From: Globodera rostochiensis
Taxonomy: Eukaryota > Nematoda > Chromadorea > Rhabditida > Heteroderidae
Direction of reading: 5' to 3'
DNA: 64,000 nucleotides
Assembly: GCA_018350325.1 (NCBI GenBank)
Contig: JAEVLN010000009.1
Span: 2,129,388 to 2,193,387 of the forward strand
Below the pieces are notes generated by a model. It ran no database searches. It was not told the origin of the DNA and saw only the letters and a program-made list of their open reading frames with translations. Positions 1-11,695 of this stretch are shown here, one piece after another (position 1 is the stretch's first letter; every line of letters starts with the position of its first letter). Both the position numbers and the translations under genes were made by a program.

Positions 1-186
1 GAGGGTCGACAACGCAAAAAGAACACCTGCACAAAAAGGGATAATTAATTAATTAATCATTTTTTTCTTTTCTGAAAAATGTCACAAAATAAAAATTCTG
101 CGTCCATTTCTGTCCTTTTTTTTGTAAATTTTTTTAGCAAAAAAAGCGAAATTTGGTATCATTAGAAAGCGCTATGCTTATAAATC

Positions 187-320
187 TTAGCATCAAGGGC
201 GTAGCCAGCATTTTTTTTCAGGAGGGGGCTGATCCAGAAAAAAAAAAAATCGATTTTTAGGGGTGCATTTTGCTTTTTATTGAATTTTGGTTAAGCAATT
301 TTTCAAAAAAATGTTCAATT
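187..320. repeat. Fragment of GGCCGTAGCCAGG-type repeat in afadin intron
   Basis: The segment has 'gggcgtagccagc', then a G-run with 'ctgatcc', then 'tcgatttttaggggtgcatttt' and 'ttaagcaattttt'. The same order occurs at 3549-3735. Only one end is kept here, so it is a truncated dispersed repeat. Confidence 0.6.
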
Positions 321-351
321 TTTAAGGGTGCTTTTTGGTTTTCTCAATTCG

Positions 352-2010
352 ACTGACCACATTGTTGGAGGTCGAGTGCTCGGCCAACAGTTGGAGAGGC
401 CTTTCCGAGGCGTACAACAACCGTTCCCGCTGCTTTTCAATGCTCCGCAAATCGCTGAAACTGCGCGACATGGCGTCCGATTCCATCAAAAACACCTTTT
501 TTTTTTAATGCAAAAATGCACATTATTGTCGAACATTTAAGTGAAATTAAAACAAAATATAAATGCATTTGGTCCCCCATACCTCGGCAAGTGCATAATT
601 GGACGAGTCCGCCTGCTCCAAGCCGTATTTGTCGAGCGCTGCGCGCACTACTCGCTTCGCGCTGTCCGTCGCGTTCACCAACAGCGTGACATAAGGCCGT
701 TGCGGGAACAGTTCGACCCCGTAGATTTTCAGACTTCCACCTACCAAAAAAAAACAATTATTATATATAAAATGCCATTATATTCGAGCAAAATGCCAAA
801 AAAACCACCCCCACTGTTGCTCATATGGCGCAATTGTTCGTCCAACTTTTGTTCACGACGTCGCTTCAACACCAGCTCCGGGTTGGACAATGTACGAGCA
901 AATGGCGTCAATGCGTTGGGCGAGAATAAAAGCGGTGGAGGAGGCGGAGGCGACGACGACGCCGGCGGCACCGTGTCGTACAGATGACGAGGAGTGCCAA
1001 TTTCTAGCAAAAAAATTGGATTTTTTTCAGTACTTTAATCATGGCAACAGTTAGTTCAATGCCAAAAACAAAACAAAAAACTTTTTGGAAGAATCAATCC
1101 CTGACCACAAAAACTGGAAATCCAAAAGTCCGCCAAAAATCTGATCTTTTCTAATCATTTTTCCGCCCTTGAACCATCTGATCCAATAAAAGAAAAATCA
1201 GGCCAATTTTTTTTTTGTAAATTTCCGGATTTTTTTGTCCAAAAAGTACGGAATCCGAACCCAAAATTCCCGGAAAAAAATCTGGTTAAATCCCAAATGC
1301 AAACCATTGTTCCGCAACTGCAACCGCTTTTTTCCACCGCCGACACTCTTTACACTGCCGCCCACCAGTGCCGATGTTGTTGTTGTTGCTGGTACTGCTT
1401 GGGCTTGTCGCCGTTTGGAGAAGCGGCGCGGAATGCAGCGCACAAAGTCCGCCGACGGCGACTGCACCACCGGAGGCGTTGCCGGCGCGTCCGCTCGCCT
1501 GAGCACAAAGCGACCCTCGCGCATGCCGCCGCCACCACTGCCCTGCTCGTCGGTGCAGCAACACCACCCCAACTGGACGAGCAGCGGCCGCTCGCCAGCG
1601 TCCATGCGCCGCTGTTGCTGCTGCTCGGCAACCGCGCCATTGTCGTCGTTATGCAACTCCCACAAAGCGTACGCGCTCGCGGGCGCTAGCATGCGCATGT
1701 CTGCATGGAATTTGGCCACCAACGCGTGCACAACGCAGGCAACACTGTGCGCACTGGACACGCGCATGCATTTGGTGGCAGCTGTACCCGTTGCTGGCGA
1801 CTGCTGCTGCTGTTCATGCAGGAAGAAGCGGATGACACCATGAAATTCCATGTTCTGCAAGCAGTACAAGCACTTTGGAAAGCCAAAAAAAACAAATGAA
1901 CAAAAAACACCACCAACTTCGTCCGGGCAACTGATCGCGAACATGTCCAATCGGCTGCCGTTCCACCGCTCAATCAGTTCACAAATTTTCCGTCTTTCAT
2001 CCTCTTCCAT
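352..2010 (-). CDS. Afadin/canoe-like protein, N-terminal exons (partial)
   Basis: Afadin is a scaffold that links nectins and Rap/Ras signalling to actin at cell junctions. Five exons are readable on the minus strand: 2010-1918, 1854-1305, 1003-809, 740-583 and 495 to about 352. The start Met is followed by MEEDERRKICELIERWNGSR, matching the afadin N-terminus. Exon 2 opens with MEFHGVIRFF and covers the first Ras-association domain. Exon 3 has RTLSNPELVLKRRREQKL, a very characteristic afadin segment. Exon 4 starts the second Ras-association domain (GGSLKIYGVELFPQRPY) and exon 5 continues it (PLQLLAEHS). Splice phases agree at each junction I checked. The last exon end is approximate, and the FHA, dilute and PDZ parts must lie beyond the left edge. 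The C. elegans counterpart would be afd-1. The loop between the Ras-association domains carries long Gln and Gly runs. Confidence 0.88.
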
Positions 2011-2980
2011 TTTGACAAAAGGTAAAGGCAAAAATGTGAGAAAAGTTGCGTCAAAAGTTGTCAAAAATTGTAAGGCGAAAATGGAATGTCAAAAATAAGC
2101 AATAAATAATGGAGATCGGCGAAGAACAAAGGCATGAGTCTGAAAAATGATTGAAATTTTTTTCGATTAAAAAAAAGGTATTATTGATTGATTGAATCGT
2201 TGGTTTTGGACAGTATCAGCAAGTGAACAAACATAAAACGTCCAATTCATGGACGGCAAAAAGGGAAAAAAAGCGGCATAATGTTTGAACGAATTGTTGG
2301 TAATAATAAATCTTTGGCGTTCTGTCTTTGGAAAAAGAAGGAAATTTTTTTAAAGTGCAGAGATCTTCCTGATTTTTTGCACAGAGCTTGCCAAAATGTG
2401 CAAATGTTTAGTAAGAATATGTAAATTAGCAAATTGCCTAGCCCAAAATTGATTAATTCTAATAAAAATGGAAAAGAACAAATTGAAAAACACAAAATAA
2501 TATATCCGAAAAAAATTATATTTTCATAATTTGTGTTCGAAACATTTGCAAAATGAATCGCAAAAAGGGGGGATGCTCCCCCACAAACATGTGCAAAATC
2601 AGATAAGAAAACTGGGGTGATTAAAGACGGGTAGAGGAAGGAGGTCGGCAAGCCGGGGAAGAGGAACATGGTCAAATGGATAAACTGGAATAATAAATGG
2701 ATGACACAAATGATCGGTATTAGTTATTTTCAATTGAGGATGCATGGGGATGTTTTTCATGTAGACGACATATGTAGGTGCGCAAGTGGGCGTGGTGTAC
2801 TCCTTCAATATGTTGGAGGTGCTGACCCACCCACCCACCTTCGACCCGGACTAAAGCCGGATAGGTATCTGCTTGGGAAAGCCCGCTCAGCTCCAATTTG
2901 ATTTCCCAAAACCCAAACGTACATAAATACAAACGTTTACAGCTTGTACATCTGATTTCACTAACTAATAACAGCAACGA
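2011..2980. other. Divergent intergenic spacer
   Basis: This AT-rich interval lies between the afadin start (minus) and the next gene (plus), so it should hold both promoters. I see no convincing coding exon or known element in it. A T-rich tract at about 2155-2175 and scattered short open frames are all that stand out. Confidence 0.5.
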
Positions 2981-5288
2981 ATGTTTATGCAAACGATTCA
3001 CGAATCTGCCGACGAAATTTTGGGTTCAAAGCCAACCCAATCATCCAGTAGCAGCAGCACTGCTCAACCCGAAAATCAAACTTCGAAGGTTTCTTTGAGT
3101 TCTGCTCACAAATTCAAAATTTGACAACCATTTTTTTGTTACTTTTGTCAGACTTTCGATGTCTACCTTTCCGTAACGGCACTCAGCAAGAAGCTGATGA
3201 CATTGGCATTTTCGGCCAATTCTGAAGATCCGGCACAACGGGATGAACAACTGCAAATGCTGGTGGACAAACTGAAACAATGGACGAACGAGTTGGACAA
3301 CCTTTCTGCTAATTGTGACAACAAGACGTACATTTTATGGGTTGGAGTTAAGTTTTTTAATTTAAACATTTTTAGTGGCCAACCGGTTGCTGCAATTCCT
3401 GCGCAATCGGTCTCAAAACCTCCCGAACAGCCGGGTTCTGCAAGTCGTACTCGTTTGGTCTCAACAATTCCCGATCGTCTGATTTCTGCAATTCTTGCCC
3501 CAACGGTTCAGAACGAATTGTCAGGTTTCCGCATTTTTTTTGTTATTTTAAAGGCCGTAGCCAGGATTCTTTTTTCGGGGGGGGGGACGATCCAAAAAGT
3601 CGATTCTTAGGGGTGTATTTTTTTACTGGTTATTGCATTTTTGTTAAGCAATTTTTCCGAAAAAAGTCAGATATCACTTAAAATTTTCAAAAAATTTTAT
3701 TTTTGGGGGGGGGGGGGGGCCTGGCTACAGCCCTAGTTTATGGAGGCCGAGCAGTAGTCAGACTTGGATTAGCAGATTGAATTCAAACGGCGCAAAGAGA
3801 ACACCCTTTTTTTGTGAACTCGTATTTTTGGGACAGTTTGCTCCTCATGTCAATGGATTTTAGCATCCAGTTTTCAAAGCAACATTTGCTTTTAAGGTAT
3901 GCCGGGACGTATGATCATGCAAAAGCTGTGCACAGCTGAGCAGAGCATCAGTCGTGCTGCCATCAACATCGGAACAACAGCAAATGTGCGAGTTGTTCAG
4001 GCGCCGGTAAGATTTAGATTACATTTTAAGAACCAAAATTGTTTGGGGTTTTTGATGGCAAATGGATTTCGATGCAGTTTTTGTTGAACTGCTTGACATC
4101 GGTGGCATTGTTTAAAAAATTGTTTGAGGTTTTTGATGGCAAATGGGGATTCCTATGCAGTTTTTGTTGAATTGCTTGACATCGGTGGCATTGTTTAAAA
4201 AATTGTTTGGGGTTTTTGATGGCAAATGGGGATTCCTATGCAGTTTTTGTTGAACTGCTTGACATCTGTGGCATTGTTTATATATATGTAAATGATGAGA
4301 GAAAATTCCGTTGGTTGGACGAGACGGTTAAAACGCCTATGGCGGGGGCAAAAGAACAAAAGGGATGCCCTGGTAGCTCAGTTGGAAGAGCTGTCCATGG
4401 ATTGGGTGTAGGTCGTGGGTTCGACCCCCACCCGGGGTTACCATTTTGTCATAATTCGTTATTTATAGCGGCTGCATCTATGAGAATTCTTGTCAACTAT
4501 TTGTTATGTTGATCCGGAAGGTTAATGATGCAAAAATTGAACACTGTGCTTATTACCGACATATGTCCCTGTATTAGCATGGATTTTTGTTAAATTTGCA
4601 CAGCACAATTTTTAAAATATCAAATTTAAAAATAAAAAAGCCAAAAATATTAAACCAAATTAGTCAAAAGAAATTATTTAATTTTTAAGCAACCAGCAAC
4701 AATGGCATCGGCACCGCCACGTCTTCGCCCGGCTGCTTTTCGCATTTCTGACGGTGCCGGTGTGTGTGGCATTGCAGTTGGACGAACTGGCACTGGCAAA
4801 GTGCAGCAACGACGTGAGCGTCTGTTGGTGCGCCGCATTCCGCCCAGCAATGCTTACCTGAGCGCCGGCTCCAAGCTGTACCACCACCAGCAGCAGCCAC
4901 AGCTGCAGCATCAAACATCGAAAGTGCCGCCAAGCAACGCGTACCTGAGTGCCGGGTCAAAGTTGGCAATTCGACAGCAGCAAATGCAGCAGCAACAGCA
5001 GCGTTTGAAGCGTCTGCAACATCATTTGTCTGGGGTAGGTCATGACGCCCCCGAAATAGGGGGGGGGGGGGTTTGAGTCAAAAACGAGTCAATTCTCTCG
5101 ATCCACAGATTGGCTCTTCGTTAAGTACTGCTGGTGGCATCATCAGCAACACTTCAGCCACCACTGCTTCTGCATTTCCATCAACTTCTAGCAGTGCAAC
5201 TGCTCCTATTGCACTTAGTCTTCGCAGCGCAGTCGTCCAACAACAGCCTATCGGGAACATTGAACAGATGCAAACTGAACAGCAGTAG
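2981..5288 (+). CDS. Unrecognised Ser/Gln-rich protein, 6 exons, 355 aa
   Basis: I do not recognise this protein. Exons are 2981-3088, 3152-3327, 3376-3524, 3897-4006, 4690-5034 and 5109-5288. Phases close exactly and give 356 codons including TAG. The N-terminus (MFMQTIHESADEILG) leads into a Ser run. Exon 2 encodes a probable amphipathic helix (LQMLVDKLKQWTNELDNL). Exon 5 is basic and Gln-rich and contains a 13-residue motif, PPSNAYLSAGSKL, twice, about 32 residues apart from the first to the second copy. The C-terminus is Ser/Thr/Ala/Gln-rich. No signal peptide or membrane segment is visible. The composition suggests a nuclear or transcription-associated protein, perhaps a diverged Mediator-like subunit, but that is only a guess. 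The start was chosen as the first Met of the open exon; an upstream exon is possible. Confidence 0.68.
3549..3735. mobile_element. Small inverted-repeat element, GGCCGTAGCCAGG family
   Basis: It lies in intron 3 of the Ser/Gln-rich gene. The left end reads 'aggccgtagccagg' and the right end 'cctggctacagccct', which are inverted and nearly complementary. The interior has G-runs and 'tcgattcttaggggtgtattttt'. Fragments of the same family occur at 187-320, about 15290-15400 and 61330-61520. I see no clear target-site duplication. Confidence 0.7.
4030..4285 (+). repeat. About 82-bp tandem repeat, three copies
   Basis: The unit runs from 'attgtttgaggtttttgatgg' through 'gcagtttttgttgaactgc' to 'gacatcggtggcattgttta'. 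It repeats three times in intron 4 of the Ser/Gln-rich gene with a few substitutions and a small insertion. The last copy grades into 'catctgtggcattgtttatata'. It is not coding in a consistent frame. Confidence 0.85.
4367..4439 (+). pseudogene. tRNA-like sequence, probable tRNA pseudogene or SINE head
   Basis: This 73-nt segment has a 7-bp acceptor stem (GCCCTGG with CCGGGGT, two wobbles), a good D arm (GCTC/GAGC) with an A-box-like 'tagctcagttgg', and a perfect T arm (GTGGG/CCCAC) with loop TTCGACC as B-box. The anticodon arm is broken: at canonical spacing the stem is mismatched and U33 is missing. Internal pol III promoter boxes survive, but decoding is unlikely. A shortened relative with the same 3' end ('cacccggggttaccatttt') is at about 47244-47281. 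Confidence 0.6.
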
Positions 5289-5412
5289 AATTACGGGATG
5301 TTTCGAGCAGTGTAAAAATTTACGACACCATTCATCTAATCTATTGTACTTTTTTTTGACTTATCTGACGAATTTCTCTCCCTCTTTTTTTTACTTATTT
5401 TAACGAATGCGC

Positions 5413-5418
5413 AATAAA
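5413..5418 (+). terminator. Poly(A) signal AATAAA
   Basis: A canonical hexamer lies about 125 bases after the stop of the Ser/Gln-rich gene and about 150 bases before the hexokinase start. The two same-strand genes are therefore closely spaced. Confidence 0.5.
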
Positions 5419-5564
5419 TTTTTAATTTTAAATCATGATTTCACATTTTGGGACAATGAATCCAACAGATTTTTTCGTCATTTTCTCTTTTTTTTGAGCA
5501 TTTTTGAGCCTTCACGCATTTTATGTTTGATTCACTCTCTCATTTGTGTGCCTTGTTGTGAACA

Positions 5565-8500
5565 ATGCAAAATTCTTCGGTGCCCCAGTCGTGCCCCGAG
5601 TTGCGCAAGTCGCGTTCCGTCACGCACTCCTCGAACTACTCGTTGGACAAGATCAAATCGTTGCATGAAAGCTCCACAAAGGCCTTGTTTCATTCCAATG
5701 AGGTACATTCAACAACAACTCCATGGGTTTTGATTAGAGCCCGGAATTTTGAAAAAATCTGGATCTGTATTTTGGAAATGACCTGGATCTGGATTTACCA
5801 GATTTAAAAATCCTGGTTTTCCAGAATATCTGATCCTGGTGCTTTGATCAAAATACCAGGAGCAAGATCAGAAGTTCTGGTCTGGATCCAGATCCAGTCC
5901 GGGCTCTAGTTTTGATTGATCATTTTTAAAATTTGTACATTTTTGAATTAATTTTGTCTTGAAAATGTGGAAATTTTTTCGGGAGACATAGCCTTTCCAT
6001 GGAGCCTTCGATCGATCATTTACAACTCAAAACACCGAAATATATTCTCAGGTCCAAGCAATTTGCAAATGTTTGGAACTCGGTGACACCCAATTGCGCG
6101 AAGTGATGGCCCGAATTGAGCAGGCATTTCAGCGTGGGCTGAACCCGGCTACAGGTTTTAAACACCACCAACGCAATTTTCTATCAAAAAAAATTGTTTT
6201 AATCAAAAAAAAAAAAGAGAGAAGAATTTGTATAAAAAGTTGGAAAATTTGTCTCAAAATTTTCCGTTTTCAAGTTAATGTTGGGAATTTTTTCCTTTAA
6301 CATGGAATTTTGTTCTTATTCAACAAGGAATTGTATAAAAATTGGAAAATTTGCTTCTATTTTTTGTTTTGAATATAATGTTGGGAGTTTTTTTGCTTTA
6401 AGCATGGAATTTTGTTCTTAATCAACAAGGAATTTGTATAAAAGTTGGCAAAATTTGTCTCAAAATTTTCGTTTTGAATAGAATGTTGGCAATTTTTTTT
6501 CTTTAAACATGGATTTTTGTTCTTAATCACAAGGAATTTGTATATAAGTTGGAAAATTTGTCTCAAAATTTTCCGTTTTCAAGATAATATGTTGGGAATT
6601 TTTTTGTCCTTAAACATGGAATTTTGTGAAAATTGTGAATCTTTAAAATTCAGCATCAAATGCGTCGGTCAAAATGCTGCCCACATACGTTCGTGCAGTT
6701 GCGGTGGGCGAGGAGTGCGGCGAGTTTCTGGCACTTGACTTGGGCGGCACCAATTTTCGCGTGCTGTTGATAACGCTTGAGGGCGAATGCCGGTCAACAA
6801 TGCGCAGCAAAATTTACCGTGTGCCGGACTACGTTCAGAAAGGCACCGGCACTGCGGTGAGTTTACGCACACAAATTGGTGGTGGTTAATCAATTAACCC
6901 TTTTTTTGTCACAAAAAAGAGATGAAAATATAGGGAAAAAGTTTTTTTATAGGGTTTTTGGTGGGGTTTAGAATGGCAATCTGACACATGGAAGGTCCAA
7001 ACATTTCGTTTGACTAAGGATCTTTTGTCAGTTTTTCGAAATTCGACTTTTTGACATTTTTTTTGTGTTTAAAAAAATCCGTTTTTCAAAAAAACGGGGT
7101 GTAAATGGTCAGCATTTTGTAGTTGTTCGATCACATCGCCGCTTGTTTGGCCAAGTTCATGCAGGAACACGATCTGATGGGCCGGCCGAAGCTTCCGCTC
7201 GGCTTCACCTTCTCCTTCCCATGTGAACAGCACGGACTGACCAGTGCGATGCTCACAAATTGGACGAAAGGATTCAATGTATGCCATTCATGGAATTTTA
7301 TTGATGGCATTTTGCCATTTTTTTTTGAAATTTTTGTCATCTTTTTGACTGTGTTTCGGATGACAGCACCACCTTTTTGGGTTTTTGCGATTGCAACCGG
7401 CCATATTTCATATTTTTAAAAAGCATTTCTTTTTGATTTTTTTTTGTTTCTGTTCAAGGCCTCCGGCGTTGTGGGCGAGGACGTGGTGCAGCTGCTGCGC
7501 GAGGCGTGCATACGCCGTGGCGACGTGGACATTGACGTGGTGGCGGTGCTCAACGACACCACCGGGACAATGTTGGCTTGCTCTTTTTTCGAGAAGTACT
7601 GCTACATTGGCGTCATTGTTGGCACCGGTCAGTGTCTTTAATTTTTCAAAAATTCGAACCCTGGACCGTTTTTCTAAAATTTCAATTCGAATTCCGTAAA
7701 AAAAAGCATTTTTAACAGAAAGTACAAAAATGATTCAGGCTGCAACGCGGCTTACCTTGAGAAGTTGGAGAACGTGCACAAACTGCATGGCGTGAACCCG
7801 GCAGAAGGTAAATTCTTAGCTAATTGGCATTCAATTTTGATTATATTATCAATTTTATAATTCAATTTTTTGCCCATTTTGAAGATGGTCTACCGTCGGA
7901 GATGTGCGTGAACACGGAGTGGGGCGGTTTTGGTGATGACGGCGCACTGGACGAGTTCCTCACCATGTACGATCGACAGTTGGACGAGCACAGCATCAAC
8001 CCGGGCCGGCAACGCTTCGAAAAAACAATTTCCGGAATGTACATGGTCCGTTTTTTTGTGGCTTTTGTTTTTAATTAACCAATTTTTTCATTTTATAACT
8101 TTTTTGGTCACCGATTAAAAATTATTTAACGAGTTTTTCGGTAACACTACGTTTTGCCGACCTAGCAAAAATGGTACGTTTTGCCAACTCATTTGTCAGT
8201 AAAAATATTCCGTTTTGCCTCCGTTACTTTTTGCCAACTTCACGTTTTTTTGATGATTTTGAGCATGTTTTTAAATTGTTGAGGCCAAAAGATTCCGAAA
8301 AAATTTTGAAATCGAAAAACTTACGAATTCGGGTCAAGGGTTCGAAATTTTCGACATTTAAGTTTTTGATAGATTGGGAAAACGTACCATTTTTGCTGAG
8401 TTGGCAAAAATTAACAATTTTGCTGGATTGGCAAAATGTACAGTTGGCAAAACGTACGGACACCAGTTTTCCGTAATTAAAACACTAATTGCCTCATTTG

Positions 8501-9755
8501 GAATTTATTGGAAATTTTTCAGGGTGAATTGGTGCGCTTGGTGCTCGAGGATTTGACCCGCCGTGGGCTGTTGCTGAGCGGGGACACCGAGCGAATTTCG
8601 GAGCCAGGCTGTTTCCCGACCAAATTGGTGTCCGACATTGAAAGGTAATTATAGAATTGTTTCCAAATTTTAACAATTTTTATCATTTTTAAATTTTTTT
8701 TAGTCAAATGGGCAATGACGACAACGAAAATCCATTTGGCCGAATTGAGGAGATGTTGCAAGAAATTGGTCAGTCAGCAGCGGTTGTGTCTAGAGCCCGG
8801 ACTTGAGCTTCGAGCGAGATCTCGAGTCAAGATTTTTCGAGATCTCGAGACGAGATTCTCGTCTCGACCGGGCTCTAGTTGTGTCAATAATTAAAAAAGT
8901 GTCGAAAACAAAAAATTGCAGGCATTTGGAACTCGACGCCGTCCGACTGTGCCAACATTGCGTACGTGTGCTCGTTGGTCAGCACGCGCGCCGCGCACTT
9001 TTGCGCATGCGGAATTGCCGCGTTGCTGAAGCGCATGCAGCGTCCGTTCGTCACCGTCGGCGTTGACGGCTCCGTCTACCGCTTCCATCCGACATTCAAG
9101 GACTTGTTGGACGCCAAAATTGACGACCTGGTGGATGGAAAGCACGAGGTAAATGAAAAAACGGAGCGACTCGTTTTTCCTTTAAAAAATACATTTATAA
9201 TGGGAACGAGTCGATATAAATGGAGGGGGGGGGGAACGAGTCGATATAAATGGAGGAGGGGGGGGGAACGAGTCGATATAAATGGAGGGGGGGAGGACGA
9301 ATCGATATAAATGGAGGGGGGGGGGGGAACGAGTCGATATAAATGGAGGGGGGGGGGGGAACGAGTCGATACAAATTGAGGGAACGAGTCGATATAAATG
9401 GAGAGGGCGGGGAACGAGTCGGTGGGGGAAGGGGTGGAGGATGGGAACGAGTGTTAATATTTTTTCGAGTTAAATGTGTGTGTTCAGTGAGTACCAGAAC
9501 TTGGCCAACGGCACACGGGAAATTTTAATAAAAATTTTTGCGATTTTTTTTTGTTGAAAAAATAATGTGTGTTGTGTGTTTTTGTAGTTCATCCTGGTGC
9601 TCAGCGAGGACGGCAGTGGACGTGGCGCTGCGGTGGCTGCAGCGGTCGCGTCCCGGATGAATCAGATCACGCACGAGCATCGTGAAGTGCGACGACTCAC
9701 ATCCATGGAAGCAGCAGCTGTGCCCATTCCTATCACCGCTGACAAAAAGCCTTAG
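5565..9755 (+). CDS. Hexokinase, 11 exons, 526 aa
   Basis: It phosphorylates glucose with ATP at the start of glycolysis. Exons are 5565-5702, 6052-6154, 6654-6856, 7123-7278, 7459-7627, 7739-7807, 7885-8045, 8523-8644, 8704-8768, 8922-9148 and 9588-9755. All phases close, giving 527 codons including TAG. Hallmarks in order are [19 protein letters not shown] (phosphate-1, residues 106-116), [23 protein letters not shown] (catalytic Asp233), [42 protein letters not shown] (adenosine side) and [12 protein letters not shown] at the C-terminus. The length fits a single-unit 50-kDa enzyme with a 50-80 residue Ser-rich N-terminal extension. Introns carry transposons (5735-5908, 8791-8877), tandem repeats (intron 2) and a minisatellite (intron 10). 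Exons 5-10 are duplicated as a pseudogene at 43.2-45.5 kb. The first exon is the least certain. Confidence 0.95.
5735..5908. mobile_element. hAT-type MITE (TAGAGCCCGG family) in hexokinase intron 1
   Basis: The ends are TAGAGCCCGGA and TCCGGGCTCTA. They are flanked by identical 8-bp direct repeats GTTTTGAT at 5727-5734 and 5909-5916. The interior is made of degenerate 'tctggatctg' iterations. An 8-bp duplication with short inverted ends is the hAT pattern; no transposase is present. Confidence 0.9.
6200..6640 (+). repeat. About 110-bp tandem repeat in hexokinase intron 2
   Basis: Four imperfect copies of a unit containing 'ttggaaaatttgtctcaaaa', 'atgttgggaatttttt' and 'aacatggaattttgttctta' fill most of intron 2. 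Copies differ by small indels and substitutions. Confidence 0.85.
8791..8877. mobile_element. hAT-type MITE (TAGAGCCCGG family) in hexokinase intron 9
   Basis: The ends are TAGAGCCCGG and CCGGGCTCTA, flanked by identical 8-bp repeats GTTGTGTC at 8783-8790 and 8878-8885. The interior is a palindromic 'gagatctcgag' series. The same insertion, rearranged at one end, sits in the hexokinase pseudogene at about 44051-44150, so the duplication happened after this insertion. Confidence 0.92.
9198..9450 (+). repeat. Minisatellite in hexokinase intron 10
   Basis: About eight copies of a roughly 25-33 bp unit, 'gggaacgagtcgatataaat' followed by 'ggagg' and a variable G-run. Copy length varies mainly through the G-run. 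Related sequence persists in the pseudogene at about 43732-43772. Confidence 0.92.
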
Positions 9756-9855
9756 AGGAATTTTATACCCTCATTTTTATTTTGTTTGTTTTAGGTTTTA
9801 CCATTTTTTATTTTGTGTATCCCCCTCATGTGTTAGTTAGTCATTTATATATAAT

Positions 9856-10162
9856 TAGGCTTGGACAAACCCGGGAGTTGGGGAATCCCGGCTTATGAGT
9901 TTGTACCCGGGAGGCAATTTTTAAGGATTTGAATTTTGCGGTTTAAACCCCCGGGGGTTTGTCCTACCCTGTTGGGGACCCGGTTTATGAGTTCGTTTTC
10001 CGGATGCCTTAAGAATTTGAATTTGAACATCCGGTTTAACCCCCGGGGGGTTTGTCCTACCCTGTTGGGGACCCGGTTTATGGGTTCGTACCCGGGAGGC
10101 AATTTTTAAGCATTGGAATTTTGAACATCCGGTTTAACCCCCGGGGGGTTTGTCCTAGCCTA
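9856..10162. mobile_element. hAT-type MITE with internal tandem units, downstream of hexokinase
   Basis: The ends are TAGGCTTGGACAAACCC and, inverted, TAGGCTAGGACAAACCC. Flanking octamers are TATATAAT (9848-9855) and TTTATAAT (10163-10170), 7 of 8 matching. Inside are about three direct copies of a roughly 100-bp unit with 'cccggtttatg' and 'cccccgggg' blocks, so the arms have expanded into a short tandem series. Confidence 0.85.
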
Positions 10163-10300
10163 TTTATAATGTTAGTTTTATATGTAGCAGACTTTTGTTG
10201 CTCACATTTATTATTCTATCGCTTGCAACTTTCCAACACAAACACTTTACTACTTCTGAGATGACCACACTTTGCATTTTATTGCAGTTTAATGAATAAT

Positions 10301-10306
10301 AATAAA
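10301..10306 (+). terminator. Candidate distal poly(A) signal
   Basis: AATAAA lies about 545 bases after the hexokinase stop, beyond the MITE. It is one possible cleavage signal for the hexokinase transcript; expression data would be needed to confirm it. Confidence 0.3.
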
Positions 10307-10483
10307 TGAATTAAAAAAATACGGGGCAAATTCGACCGTTTTTTGGGGTTCGAACTTCAAACTGGGGGGTCAGAATCGACTCCCTGAAATTTGTAAAAAA
10401 TTTCTTGTTTTTCCAAAAATGGGACGCTCCAGCCCCAGCGATCAATTTACATGAAAAAAGCCTTTTTGAACTTTACCGTAATA

Positions 10484-10582
10484 CCGTAAACACTCTTTTA
10501 ATCCCTTATGGGGGATTATTAGAGGTTAGGTGATTATTTTTCAATCTACTCAGAGGTTGGAGGATTTAAAGACTGTTTACGG
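10484..10582. mobile_element. Degenerate MITE, ACCGTA..TTTTAATCCC family
   Basis: The left end 'accgtaaacactcttttaat' is inverted at the right as 'ggatttaaagactgtttacggt'. It resembles the cleaner element at 21552-21666 in end sequence and size, so both are one family. Confidence 0.65.
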
Positions 10583-11190
10583 TTTGTTTTTGCATTTAGG
10601 TATATGCTTTTACAAATGCTACGTAATTTATAAAAATGGAAAATGTGTCCCATCGTTTTGAAACCCCAAAATTTCTTTATGGACGACATTTCTTTAAAAC
10701 ACAATATATCACCATAGGGATCCCTAAACGGAGGAAACAATTATATTCTTTTGCTTTATGCTTCACTGAATGAATGAATGGTCCAAGGACCCCCCCCCCC
10801 CCATTCAGCCACCTCTTTTGGGTGGGACAAATTATTTAAAATGACTGTGCAAGGGGCATGGCCACAGTTGGGAAGTTTGCCAAAAACTTACCGTTCCATG
10901 AGTGTAGGGGAACGGACATTTTGTCCACGTACGACATAAATTTTAATTTCTTTCAATTAGTGACTAATTAGGTAGTGGTTTTTAATTCTGGAATTTTATG
11001 CTCATTTCCTCACAAATCAGTCCACTGTTTTGTTAGGCGTTGATTCTTCATGTTTGTTTATTCAGCTGGTTACACATTAGGTAATTTATATAATAAAGTA
11101 CAAAAAATCATAAGCATTTATCCAATTTTTTTTTGTTGTGTTTGTCGATTGACGAAAGCATTTAAAAATTAGCACTTTTGACGCGAACGC
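10583..11190. other. Intergenic, no gene seen
   Basis: AT-rich spacer with a C-run at about 10791-10802. I see no exon with family similarity on either strand. Confidence 0.5.
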
Positions 11191-11695
11191 TTTTTACTCA
11201 TAAAATGTGTGTGTGTGTGTGTCCTGTTGCCCTTTTTTCAGAGCCTTCCCCGCCGGGCCTCCCCCGCCCCCGATCCATTTGTTCGCCCTCGACTCCCTCT
11301 GCTGCTGCTGCTGCTTGGTGGTGGTGGTGAATTGTGTGTACGTCGTCCTCGCAGTCGTTGTCGTCGTCGTCGTCGTCGTCATTTCTACGGTGACGATGAC
11401 TGGCTGATTGGTGGCAGAGTTGCACAGCCACCCACCACTTGTGTCTTCCCCCCCCCCCCGCCCCCGCACTCCGTCGTCCCCCCCCCCCCCCTCCCGTCTC
11501 AAATATTCTTCCAATCCAACTCCATTCTCTGCTCCACAGCTGCCGCCTCCGCCGTCGTCCCCCCCCCCCCCTATTTGGGGCGTGTGAAGGGGGAAAATGT
11601 CAATCGACGGCATACACAAATCGGATTCATTCCAACCACCACCTTCGTTCCCCCCTCCCCCCCCTCAACTCCTCCAATCTCTGACAAAAAAAAAA
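11190..11695. repeat. Low-complexity C-rich and trinucleotide tract
   Basis: It contains a GT run (11207-11222), CTG and GTC/GTT trinucleotide runs and four C-runs of 10 or more bases. Long open frames on both strands are only Pro-, Gly-, Asp- or Thr-rich repeats without a domain, so I do not call a gene. The interval may be a 5' regulatory or transcribed low-complexity region. Confidence 0.7.

Noticed and set aside
2247..2675. 142-codon open frame on the minus strand
   Set aside because: Composition is that of AT-rich noncoding DNA (Phe/Ile/Leu runs), with no similarity and no matching splice pattern.
2981..5288. Assignment of the Ser/Gln-rich protein to a specific Mediator subunit
   Set aside because: Gln-rich composition and a single helix are not enough; no diagnostic motif could be matched from memory.
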